From NCBI GenBank assembly GCA_039583875.1, contig CM077166.1:93156094-93220093 (forward strand): a DNA stretch of 64,000 nucleotides, given 5' to 3'. The notes beneath the pieces were generated by a model. That model worked only from the letters and a program-made list of their open reading frames with translations. It had not been told where the DNA came from and searched no databases. This DNA is from Platanthera guangdongensis (lineage: Eukaryota > Streptophyta > Magnoliopsida > Asparagales > Orchidaceae). Both the position numbers and the translations under genes were made by a program. Positions 30,987 to 41,262 of this stretch are shown here, piece by piece (position 1 is the stretch's first letter; each line of letters begins with the position of its first letter).

Positions 30987-31109
30987 TTGTTTCCACAAAG
31001 CATCTCGCCCCCGGTGCCTCACAGGGGTCACCCACACTTCCACCAAGAGAGGACATCGGGATGATAAGCATTACACAATAACAATAAAAAAATACTGTGA
31101 AGTACAGTG

Positions 31110-31165
31110 CTACGGGTAAAATCTCTTCAAATCATCCCCACTCCGGGCTCGCTCGAGAGATACCC
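31110..31165 (-). pseudogene. Last codons of element E pol, cut off by element F
   Basis: When F and one duplication copy are skipped, the integrase frame from 40682 continues here and ends at TAG 31112-31110. The last residues RFYP match the usual end of Tat-type integrase. The minisatellite starts about 125 bp beyond the stop. Confidence 0.7.
31161..31165. other. Target-site duplication of element F, left copy (TACCC)
   Basis: TACCC before the F LTR at 31166; second copy at 40677-40681. Confidence 0.95.
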
Positions 31166-33471
31166 TGTAACGCCCCGAAACTCAAAGGAGCAAAGGGGGA
31201 CGTTTTGGGCCAGTTTTGGTTTCTGGCTGAAGGCACACGGCCTGGGACACGGGCGTGTCCCAGGGCGTGTCAAGCGTGTGTCGACACTTAGTCGCGAAGT
31301 CGTCGAGTTATTCTCGACGATTCGTCGAGAATGGGCACACGGCCTGCGACACGGGCGTGTCGCAGGGCGTGTCGACCCGTGTCGACACTTAGCCGTGAAA
31401 TCGTCGAGTTATTCTCGACGATTCGTCGAGAATGGGCACACGGCCCACGACACGGGCATGTCGTCGGGCGTGTCGACCCGTGTCGACGAGCGTCAAGGTG
31501 AAATCGTCGAGATTCACTCGACGATCGTCGAGACAAGGCACACGGCCTCGGACACGGGCGTGTCCAAGGCCGTGTCAGCGAGTCGTCGTTCTCCCCTCGA
31601 CGAAATGTCCCGTGTACACGGCCTGGGGGCCCAGGCGTGTCAATGTGACACGGGCAAGGACACGGGCGTGTCCTAGAACCCGTGCAGTGCTCGGGTTGGA
31701 AACGGGGGAAAAATCATGGGTACACGGCCGGCTACACGGCCGTGTCAGCTGGAACACGGGCGTGTCAACTCGAACACGGGCGTGTTCGGTACCCGTGTGC
31801 GTGTTCAGAAGATTCAATTTTGACGGCGAATGCGGCACACGGCCCTGGACACGGGCGTGTGCCAAGCCGTGTTCGGTCCAGATTGGGCATTTCAGCCCCG
31901 AATCAAAGCCGCTCATTTTCTTAGGTTGAGATCCGACGGCTGGGGATGATTCCTGGGAGGATATACACGGGTTTGACTTAAGAAAAATCCACTTTTCATC
32001 ACTTGATCTCTCTCCAAACCCTTGGAGAAAGAAGAGCCAAGGCTAGAGGAAGAGGAGCTAGATCCGCCATTGGAGGAGCTTCGGAGCTCCGAATCGCAAG
32101 CCGACTCCGGATCCACGGAGGCAACGCAAGCGCGGTGATTTCTATCCGATTACATTTCGATGGCGCCGAAGAGGAACGCAAGAGTAACGATCCTCACTTT
32201 TGAGCATGATAGCTCTCTTTCTTAGCATAGGAAGCCCTCTCTCGCGAGTTGGCGAAGAGTTGGAGGCGTTCTTTCGGGTAGATATGTAAAGTCCCCGTTG
32301 TTTAGCGTCCGTATGCGAGAACGGACTTAGGCATTTTGGTTGAAGCCTACCCGGACATGTTAGTCCGGATCGGTGATGTTGCATTGCATAAGGCCGGAGA
32401 AGACTCCGTGCTATTTGGTGTTTTTCGGGTTTTCTACGCGGTAGATTGCAGCAGGGAGCCTTGGGGACTAACCCAAAGGTGCACCCGGAAAACTGGGCGG
32501 ACACGAGGTCTTGCCAACTTGGTGGCTTGGAAGCCAACTTGAACATAACGAGGTTATGTGACTTGCGGTAGAATGGGACTCGGTGAAAGTTTGACCCGCG
32601 CATATGGCTTAAATTGCCGTTGCGATGTGAGCACGGGTTAGATGGAGCCGTACCCGCTTTATGTCGTTCGGGTTTGAGAGACCTAAAGTTACATGGCACT
32701 CGCCGTTGGCATAGATGTGAGTCTTCGGTGGTCAATGGCTTAAATTGACGTGACCAATACCATGAAGACGAATTGCTCATAGGAATGGCCGTCTAAGTGG
32801 CGGTGGTGAGTCCGGAATGTTAATGGCTTCAATTGACGTAACATCGACCGGTTCACCGAGAATGTGCCCTGAGTGCACGGGACGTGTGGCCGTACGAGCC
32901 AACGTCTGTGATGAAATGGCTATGTTAATATGCATTGCTCGCTTGTGATAATGAAATGCAGGGAAGGAGCATCGCCGCCCCGAGTTGGGGGCGGGATCGT
33001 TATAATTTGGTCAGCATTGCTGACCGTTGCTTTGTTTGCCACCGTGCGGTGGTTTGTTTGCTTGCAGGTGCAGCTGGACCAAGCGGTCAATAGCGGGCTA
33101 AAGCCCTTTTTGCAAAGCTGGCCCTCGAAGGCCCGAATGGAAATGTTTTATGTTTTGTTCATGTATGGCCGGCCTGCGTGCCGAGGTTTGGAAATCATGT
33201 AAAAGACAAATGAAACATCTTGTAAGGCCTTAAGGCCGACTTTTGAGTATTTTGTAATGACATTCCTGTTGGTTTTAGTGGACATTCATGCTTGTGCTGG
33301 GTTCTTGTTTTGCAACTTATATTAATTGCTTCCGCTAGAATGCTCTGTGTAGGACGTTGAGATTGGTTGGATGGTTTCCATACGTAACCACCCGGTCTGT
33401 CTGTGGTATATGGCGTCGGGCCCCGGCCGGACCTACTGCTATATGCTATGCGACGGATAGGGGGTGTTACA
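31166..33471 (+). repeat. 5' LTR of element F, 2306 bp
   Basis: Starts TGTAACGCCCCGAAACTC, ends GGGGGTGTTACA. U3 holds the palindrome array (31225-31870) followed by a weak TATA-like GATATACAC (31960-31968). The first ATG after it, at 32160, opens the predicted gag mini-exon. Likely polyadenylation region near 33215-33260. Confidence 0.93.
31225..31870. repeat. Palindrome array in U3 of element F (5' LTR)
   Basis: About four ~100-bp units, each with GGCACACGGCC, a hairpin centred on ACACGGGCGTGT, CCGTGTCGACAC, and TCGTCGAG-N5-CTCGACGA. Hairpin flanks pair in each unit although their bases differ. The same array is at 38430-39075 in the 3' LTR. Confidence 0.85.
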
Positions 33472-34859
33472 ATTTGGTATCAGACTCTGGTTTTGGTCGG
33501 GCTTGAATTGAATTCGTGGGCGAATTCTTTTTAAGGGGTGGTGAGCACATTGTGTGCGTCATCGTTATAACAGTATAACAGTAAAAAGAACCCATGAATG
33601 TCCACTTAGGAATGAAAATACTCGTGTTTGAGGAACCTGCGTGTTCCTATAATTGCTGTTTGCAATGTTATTTGGTCGCTTAACGGTGTTTTGTACCACT
33701 ATAGGTGACCAGAAGTGGTGTTGGGCCGTCAGAACGCCGAGGTTCTGAGGCAAGTAGTGCACCAGAAGTTGCTCCAGCAACACCTTTGTCGGCGGAAAAT
33801 ATAAGATTGGTGGCTGAAGCGGTGTTAGCCGTGATAAATGCGCAGCCTGGGAGGCAAGCGCAGCAGCCAGCTCCTGTGATGGAGCAAGTACCTCTTCAAG
33901 AGGCGGAGCCGAGGAGGATGGAGCAAGTGGTTGTAGAACCAATAGTGCCAAGGAGGGCGACTGAGAGGCAGTTGAAGCATGTAATGAGCTTTAACCCTCC
34001 GTTATTCTCGGGGTTGGGAACCCCATCTCAGGCTGAAGACTGGCTCTCTAGGGTGAAGAGAGTCATGACAGCGACGGAGACGGAGGAGTGGCAGATGACC
34101 ACCATTGCTACGTTCCTGTTGGACGGTGAAGCAAGGATGTGGTGGGAAGGCTTGGAGCTGCATCATCTGAGAGGAAGACAATTGATAGACGTTCCGATGG
34201 AAGAGTTCTCGGAATTGTTCTTAGCAAGATACCTCCCTTCTACTCAGAGGATTTCAATGGAGAATGAGTTCCTGAGGTTGGTGCAGGGTGAGCGAAGCGT
34301 GGATGAATATCTCCACGAGTTTACGCGGTTGAGTCGTTATGCGAGCTCTACCATCATGGATGAGGAGCGCAAGACTAATCGCTTCTACGAAGGTCTGAGG
34401 GATGAGCTGAGACTATTACTGTCGGGGCCGATGACGCAGGGTTTCTTGACCTTGGTCAATACTGCCCGGTCCTTGGAGAAGGACATGAAGAGTGTACAAG
34501 CGAAGAAAGGCTTGGTTGAAAAGAAATCTGAGTTTAAAGTGCCGACTACTTCGAAGTCTGGCTATCGGAGGGCTTTCAAGAAGCATAGGACTTCGGGTCC
34601 AGCTCCTTCTGGTGCTTCTGGGGCGACTACGAGTCGGACCCCGGGCGCGTGCTTCACTTGTGGCAAGACGGGGCATTTCGCCCGTGATTGTTGGAGCGGA
34701 CGTCCTAAGTCCGAAAGGAGGCCAGGAGCTACCTACGAAGAGAAGGGAAAGGCGGTGGAGTCGACCGCATCTCACTATGCTCCGGCCCAACCTAGAGTTT
34801 ACAATCTTGGCCAACAGGAGGCCATTAAACAAGCTGATGTGGTGACAGGTACGGTTTAA
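32160..34859 (+). CDS. gag: gag of element F, with predicted LTR-located first exon
   Basis: The main open frame (33705-34859, 384 codons) is preceded directly by TAG (33702-33704) and has no ATG before about residue 58, so it cannot start normally. The first ATG after the putative LTR start site (32160) opens MAPKRNAR, a basic start like other Tekay Gags. A donor AGA-GTAACG follows at 32184, and CTATAG at 33699-33704 is an acceptor in the same phase. The protein has the retrotransposon Gag domain ([36 protein letters not shown]; residues about 105-230) and a CX2CX4HX4C knuckle ([14 protein letters not shown], about 34650-34691). Unspliced RNA ends at TAA 34859; splicing of intron 2 would fuse Gag to Pol. 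Gag packages the RNA in particles. Confidence 0.8.
33475..33484 (+). other. Primer-binding site of element F
   Basis: TGGTATCAGA, three bases after the LTR end, matching the initiator tRNA-Met complement. Confidence 0.8.
33510..33545 (+). other. PPT-like hairpin in the 5' untranslated region of F
   Basis: Hairpin GAATTCG-TGGG-CGAATTC followed by TTTTTAAGGGGTGGTGAG. It resembles the true hairpin and polypurine tract at 38333-38369 of the same element. Confidence 0.6.
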
Positions 34860-34924
34860 TTTATAGCAAGTCAATTCCTTTATATGCTTGTTATGTATAT
34901 GTTACCTTACCACTGCTTGTTTAG
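34849..34924 (+). other. Predicted 76-nt intron between gag and pol of F
   Basis: Donor ACAG-GTACGG and acceptor GCTTGTTTAG-GATTTG. Its removal deletes the gag stop TAA and joins gag to the protease frame in phase 1. Confidence 0.65.
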
Positions 34925-37900
34925 GATTTGTAATGATTTGTGAAAATCCCGCACGAGCACTCTTTGATACGGGAGCTTCACACTCCTTCTTGTCCGAAGG
35001 ATTTATATCACGCATCGGAGTCCCTTCTTCGATGGCGAAGGACAAGTTGGATGTGTTATTGCCCAATGGGTGTTTGATGCGAGCGGTTAGGATCTGCGAG
35101 GTTAAGACTCGTATTGGAGAGCAGGAAGTTCGACCTGCGGGCGTCTTTACTTCCGTTAGTGGAGTTTGACGTCATATTTGGCATGGACTGGCTCTCGGAG
35201 CAGCAGGCCCATATAGATTGCGGTAGCAAGGAAGTCAAGCTGGGAGCGAGTCGTGAGACGACGTTTACGGGCTTAAAGGGGTCGAGCAAGACGTTGATGT
35301 CTGCTCTTCAGGTGGTGAAGGCGGTTCGTGCTGGAGCAGAACTGTTCTTTACACTAGTGGAGGTTGCAAAGCCGAAGCCCGCGATGGATTGTATTTCAGT
35401 GGTATCGGAATACCCTGATGTGTTCCCCGCAGATCTTCCTGTAGCCCCGCCTCAGCGGGAGATAGATTTTACTATCGAGCTAGTGCCAGGTGCAAAGCCT
35501 GTGTCACGATCTCCGTATCGGCTAGCGCCTAAGGAAATGGCGGAGCTGAAAGTTCAATTGCAAGAGTTGTTGGAGCAAGGGTATGTACGCCCGAGTTCTT
35601 CGCCTTGGAGCGCACCGGTCCTCTTTGTTAAGAAGAAGGACGGAAGCTTGAGGTTGTGTATTGATTATCGGGAACTTAACAAGCTGACTGAGAAGAACAA
35701 GTAACCGATCCCCCGGATTGATGATCTCTTTGATCAGTTAGTCGGGTCGACGGTGTACTCGAAGTTAGATCTCAAGTCGGGGTACTATCAGCTGCGGATA
35801 AGGGAGAGTGATATCCCGAAGACAGCGTTTAGTACGAGATACGGGCATTATGAGTTTACGGTCATGCCGTTTGGGCTGACTAATGCGCCGTCAGTATTTA
35901 TGGATTTGATGAACAGGACGTTCAGGGAGTACCTAGACCATTTCGTGATCGTCTTCATCGACGATATTTTGGTGTACTCGCAAAGTGAGGAGGATCACTT
36001 CAAGCATCTCCATTTGGTGTTGGAGACACTCAGGAGAAACCAGTTGTATGCCAAGTTCTCAAAGTGCGAGTTTTGGCTATCCTCAGTGGCGTTCCTTGGG
36101 CATATAGTGAGTGGAGAGGGTATTGCGGTGGATCCGGCGAAGATTATTGCGATACGGGAGTGGCCTGAGCTTGCTACGGTAGCAGAAGTCCGGAGCTTTT
36201 TGGGGCTTGCCGGTTATTATAGGCGCTTCGTAGAGAACTTCTCGCGGATAGCGCTACCTCTCACTACTTTGACGAGGAAGGATCATAAGTTCGTTTGGAC
36301 GCCGGAGTGCGCGCGAGCTTTTGAGGAATTGAAGTGTCGGTTGACCACGGCGCCTGTGTTAAGTTCGCCGGTTGGGACCGAAGGCTATGAGATATATAGC
36401 GATGCTTCAGGCAGTGGTTTGGGTTGCGTGCTACTGCAGCACGGCAGCGTGATAGCTTATGGCTCGAGACAGCTAAAAGTGCACGAGAGGAATTATCCGG
36501 TCCACGACTTGGAGTTGGCGGCCGTGATTTTTGCCTTGAAGCTGTGGAGGCATTATTTGTACGGTGTGAAGATTGACATCTACACCGATCACAAGAGCCT
36601 AAAGTATTTGGTAGATCAGAAAGATCTGAATATGCGGCAGCGTAGGTGGATGGAGTTCCTGGGGGACTATACTTTTAAGATCCACTACGTGCCTGGCAAA
36701 GGGAATGCGGTTGCGGACGCGTTGAGTCGTCGAGCCCCAGCTTAAGCTAATTGGCTATCAGTGCATGATGAGCGGTTGGTGCAGGAGCTGGAGGCGTTGG
36801 AGATTGTTTGTGTAGATAGACAATCTAGTGCTGAAGCAGTGCTGAATTGGACTGAAGTCCAATATGACCTGGCTGATCGGATTCGGCAGGCTTTGGATAT
36901 GGATGCTCATATGAAGCAGTTCATGATAGAGGCTCTGGATGGGTCAAATTCCCAATTCGTCGTGGAGGACGGGTTGCTGTGGAAAGACGGTCGTCTGTGC
37001 GTCCCAAGCGTGGGCAATTTACGGGTGGAGTTGTTGTACGAGGCACACCATACCAAGTACTCGATTCACCCAGGAAGCACGAAGATGTACCGCGATGTGA
37101 AGAAGCTATTTTGGTGGCCGGGTTTGAAAAAGGATGTGGCGCTATACGTAGCGAAGTGCCAAACCTGCGCCTTGGTAAAGGCGGAGTGCCAAAAGCCGGG
37201 AGGATTTCTTAAGTCCTTGCCTATTCCGGAGTGGAAATTTGACGACATCTCTATGGACTTTGTGCATGGTTTGCCAAGGTCGCAAAAGGGGAACGACGCC
37301 ATTTGGGTGGTCGTGGATCGATTAACGAAGGTGTCGCATTTTATTCCGCATAGGAAGGATGATCCGGTGGAGAAGCTGGCGAAGCTTTATGTGGATAATA
37401 TAGTGCGGTTTCATGGTGTGCCCCGCAGCATCGTGAGTGACCGAGATGGACGGTTCACGTCCAATGATTGGAGGCTGGTGCAGCAAATGTTGGGAACAAA
37501 GCTGAAGTTTAGCACAGCCTTCCATCCGCAAACGGATGGGCAGACCGAGAGGGTCAATAGAACCATGGAAGACATGCTTCGCATGTGTGTCTTGGACTTT
37601 GGAAAGCAATGGGAGGACCACCTTTATTTGGTGGAGTTCGCATACAACAATAGCTACCAAGCAAGTATTCAGATGGCGCCCTTCGAGGCCCTTTATGGTA
37701 GACGATGTCGCACGCCGTTGTCTTGGTTAGAAACGGGCGAGTCGAAGTTGTATAAGCGATCGGAAGTGGAGGATGCTACTTCGTTGGTGAGAACCATTCG
37801 GGAGAGGTTGCTCATGGCTCAGGACCGGCAAGCAAAGTACTATAATGCCAAGCACAGGAACGTGGAGTTCGCTGTGGGCGATTATGTGTACCTAAAGATC

Positions 37901-38374
37901 AAGCCGTTCAAGGGTGTCTCGCGGGTGCGACGGTTGAAAAAGCTAAGCCCGAGGTACCTTGGACCGTTTGAGGTTCTGGAGCGAGTTGGAGAAGCGGCCT
38001 ATAGGTTGAGGCTTTCTGTGGAGCTTAGTGGTTTACACGATGTATTCCACATTTCGGTGCTTAGGAAGGCGGTGCAAGAGCCTACGCAAGTGATCGCGGT
38101 CGATCAAGTGCCGGTGGATAGTGGGCTAACGACAAAGGTCAAGCCCGTGCGGATTGAAGACTCGGAGGTCAAGCGGCTACGCAATAAAGAGATCAGGATG
38201 GTCAAAGTCCGGTGGGACAATTGCGGTCGTGAGGAGCTCTCCTGGGAGCGAGAGCAGACGATGCTTGACGAATATCCGGAGTTGTTCCGCTCAGGTACAA
38301 ATTTTGTTTTGTACATGTTTTTCCCTTTATGTAATTTCGTGGGCGAAATTCTTTTAAGAGGGGTAGAGTTGTAA
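34925..38374 (+). pseudogene. pol: pol of element F (PR-RT-RNase H-IN-chromodomain), three lesions
   Basis: Protease [10 protein letters not shown] (34967 on); RT with [25 protein letters not shown] and catalytic FIDD (about 35954); RNase H with [11 protein letters not shown] and [10 protein letters not shown]; integrase zinc region (H-H-C-C, 37044-37173), core DDE at MDFVHG (about 37255), SDRDGRF (about 37437) and GQTERVNR (about 37545); C-terminal chromodomain-like region ([17 protein letters not shown] to WEREQTM, 38140-38270). Lesions: one extra base near 35127, TAA 35702-35704 (TAT in G), and TAA 36743-36745 (CAA in G). It reads to a TAA formed by the LTR's own start. The chromodomain in this family steers integration to marked chromatin. 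This copy cannot make full Pol without suppression. Confidence 0.88.
38333..38369 (+). other. Hairpin and polypurine tract of element F
   Basis: Hairpin AATTTCG-TGGG-CGAAATT (38333-38350) followed by the polypurine tract AAGAGGGGTAGAG just before the 3' LTR. Confidence 0.75.
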
Positions 38375-40676
38375 CGCCCCGAAACTCAAAGGAGCAAAGG
38401 GGGACGTTTTGGGCCAGTTTTGGTTTCTGGCTGAAGGCACACGGCCTGGGACACGGGCGTGTCCCAGGGCGTGTCAAGCGTGTGTCGACACTTAGTCGCG
38501 AAGTCGTCGAGTTATTCTCGACGATTCGTCGAGAATGGGCACACGGCCTGCGACACGGGCGTGTCGCAGGGCGTGTCGACCCGTGTCGACACTTAGCCGT
38601 GAAATCGTCGAGTTATTCTCGACGATTCGTCGAGAATGGGCACACGGCCCACGACACGGGCGTGTCGTCGGGCGTGTCGACCCGTGTCGACGAGCGTCAA
38701 GGTGAAATCGTCGAGATTCACTCGACGATCGTCGAGACAAGGCACACGGCCTCGGACACGGGCGTGTCCAAGGCCGTGTCAGCGAGTCGTCGTTCTCCCC
38801 TCGACGAAATGTCCCGTGTACACGGCCTGGGGGCCCAGGCGTGTCAATGTGACACGGGCAAGGACACGGGCGTGTCCTAGAACCCGTGCAAGTGCTCGGG
38901 TTGGAAACGGGGGAAAAATCATGGGTACACGGCCGGCTACACGGCCGTGTCAGCTGGAACACGGGCGTGTCAAGCTCGAACACGGGCGTGTTCGGTACCC
39001 GTGTGCGTGTTCAGAAGATTCGATTTTGACGGCGAATGCGGCACACGGCCCTGGACACGGGCGTGTGCCAAGCCGTGTTCGGTCCAGATTGGGCATTTCA
39101 GCCCCGAATCAAAAGCCGCTCGTTTTCTTAGGTTGAGATCCGACGGCTGGGGATGATTCCTGGGAGGATATACACGGTTTGACTTAAGAAAAATCCACTT
39201 TTCATCACTTGATCTCTCTCCAAACCCTTGGAGAAAGAAGAGCCAAGGCTAGAGGAAGAGGAGCTAGATCCGCCATTGGAGGAGCTTCGGAGCTCCGAAT
39301 CGCAAGCCGACTCCGGATCCACGGAGGCAACGCAAGCGCGGTGATTTCTATCCGATTACATTTCGATGGCGCCGAAGAGGAACGCAAGAGTAACGATCCT
39401 CACTTTTGAGCATGATAGCTCTCTTTCTTAGCATAGGAAGCCCTCTCTCGCGAGTTGGCGAAGAGTTGGAGGCGTTCCTTCGGGTAGATATGTAAAGTCC
39501 CCGTTGTTTAGCGTCCGTATGTGAGAACGGACTTAGGCATTTTGGTTGAAGCCTACCCGGACATGTTAGTCCGGATCGGTGATGTTGCATTGCATAAGGC
39601 CGGAGAAGACTCCGTGCTATTTGGTGTTTTTCGGGTTTTCTACGCGGTAGATTGCAGCAGGGAGCCTTGGGGACTAACCCAAAGGTGCACCCGGAAAACT
39701 GGGCGGACACGAGGTCTTGCCAACTTGGTGGCTTGGAAGCCAACTTGAACATAACGAGGTTATGTGACTTGCGGTAGAATGGGACTCGGTGAAAGTTTGA
39801 CCCGCGCATATGGCTTAAATTGCCGTTGCGATGTGAGCACGGGTTAGATGGAGCCGTACCCGCTTTATGTCGTTCGGGTTTGAGAGACCTAAAGTTACAT
39901 GGCACTCGCCGTTGGCATAGATGTGAGTCTTCGGTGGTCAATGGCTTAAATTGACGTGACCAATACCATGAAGACGAATTGCTCATAGGAATGGCCGTCT
40001 AAGTGGCGGTGGTGAGTCCGGAATGTTAATGGCTTCAATTGACGTAACATCGACCGGTTCACCGAGAATGTGCCCTGAGTGCACGGGACGTGTGGCCGTA
40101 CGAGCCAACGTCTGTGATGAAATGGCTATGTTAATATGCATTGCTCGCTTGTGATAATGAAATGCAGGGAAGGAGCATCGCCGCCCGAGTTGGGGGCGGG
40201 ATCGTTATAATTTGGTCAGCATTGCTGACCGTTGCTTTGTTTGCCACCGTGCGGTGGTTTGTTTGCTTGCAGGTGCAGCTGGACCAAGCGGTCAATAGCG
40301 GGCTAAAGCCCTTGTTGCAAAGCTGGCCCTCGAAGGCCCGAATGGAAATGTTTTATGTTTTGTTCATGTATGGCCGGCGTGCGTGCCGAGGTTTGGAAAT
40401 CATGTAAAAGACAAATGAAACATCTTGTAAGGCCTTAAGGCCGACTTTTGAGTATTTTGTAATGACATTCCTGTTGGTTTTAGTGGACATTCATGCTTGT
40501 GCTGGGTTCTTGTTTTGCAACTTATATTAATTGCTTCCGCTAGAATGCTCTGTGTAGGACGTTGAGATTGGTTGGATGGTTTCCATACGTAACCACCCGG
40601 TCTGTCTGTGGTATATGGCGTCGGGCCCCGGCCGGACCTACTGCTATATGCTATGCGACGGATAGGGGGTGTTACA
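38370..40676 (+). repeat. 3' LTR of element F, 2307 bp
   Basis: Near-identical to 31166-33471. Contains the array (38430-39075), TATA-like box (about 39168) and the ATG mini-exon copy (39366). The 212-residue ORF on its minus strand is present in both F LTRs but not whole in G and shows no domain. Confidence 0.93.
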
Positions 40677-40681
40677 TACCC
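40677..40681. other. Target-site duplication of element F, right copy (TACCC)
   Basis: TACCC directly after the LTR end GTTACA. The left copy is at 31161-31165. Confidence 0.95.
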
Positions 40682-41262
40682 CGTCCACATTCTGGAGGTG
40701 GTACCCTACTGACTTTAAGACTTCTTTTATTACAAAAGGACCCTCCCAGTTTGGGTTAAGTTTCCCTACCGAGGCTCCTCTACCCGCCGCGTCAACCTTT
40801 TTTAGGACCAAATCTCCTTTCGCAAATTGTTTAACCCTTACATGCTTATCGAAGTACCTCGCCATTCGGCGCTTGACTTCCTCCTGCCGGACCACCGCTA
40901 AATCTCGGAGCTCCTCCACGAGATCCAACAAAAGCCTCTGCTCTTCTTCGTTCTCTGCCCTCCATCCTTCGGCTCCTTCCCTTGCAACCACTATTCTTGG
41001 CGATGCGACCTCGAACTCGACAGGTATGACGGCCTCTGAGCCGTGAGAGAGCTTAAACGGGGTTTCTCCCGTGGCTGTGTTTGGTGTGGTTCTCAAGGCC
41101 CACAGCACGGAAGGTAATTGCTCCACCCAGCTTCCTCTCAAATTCTCCACCTTTTTCTTCAACAGATTGACGATGACCTTGTTAGCCGCTTCGACCTGTC
41201 CGTTACTCCGCGGATGGTGAACAGAGGCAAAGCGGAGATCTATCCCCAAACGAATGCAGAAA
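40682..41262 (-). pseudogene. Integrase C-terminal part of element E, directly joined to the protease region
   Basis: Minus strand: EFVDFCIRLGI, HHPRSNGQVEAANKVI (the Glu of the DDE triad, about 41205), VLWALRTTPNTATGETPF, the GAEGWRAENEEEQRLL stretch and LNPNWEGPFVIKEVL, which is characteristic of Tat-lineage integrase. The zinc region and the first two catalytic Asp are missing. The junction with the protease region is near 41262 and is out of frame. The end of the gene is carried away to 31165-31110 by element F. Confidence 0.85.

Larger units (their letters stand above)
32184..33704 (+). other. Predicted intron 1 of F, from LTR across the primer-binding site to gag
   Basis: 1521 nt, GTAACG...CTATAG, phase 0. 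It contains most of R/U5, the primer-binding site and the 5' untranslated region. A second good acceptor, TTTGTTTGCTTGCAG at 33053-33067, lies inside it and would give a short LTR-only product instead. Confidence 0.55.
31166..40676 (+). mobile_element. Element F: Tekay/Del-like Ty3/gypsy chromovirus
   Basis: Complete insertion with LTRs 31166-33471 and 38370-40676, about a dozen differences between them by eye, and duplication TACCC. Order gag, PR, RT, RNase H, IN with a chromodomain-like C-terminus defines a chromovirus of Tekay/Del type. Gag is intact, pol has three lesions. It is inserted in E's integrase gene in the opposite orientation. Confidence 0.93.

Noticed and set aside
29404..31064. 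Series of 78-residue ORFs starting every 86 bp
   Set aside because: They are the frames of the minisatellite; the period is not a multiple of three and none has a domain.
31432..31929. Arg/Thr/Cys-rich ORFs on both strands of the F and G U3 arrays
   Set aside because: Products of CG-rich palindromic repeats; reading frames change with each indel between F and G.
32142..32780. 212-residue minus-strand ORF in both F LTRs (also 39348-39986)
   Set aside because: Present twice only because LTRs are copies; shortened in G, with no domain or promoter, and it overlaps the predicted sense exon.
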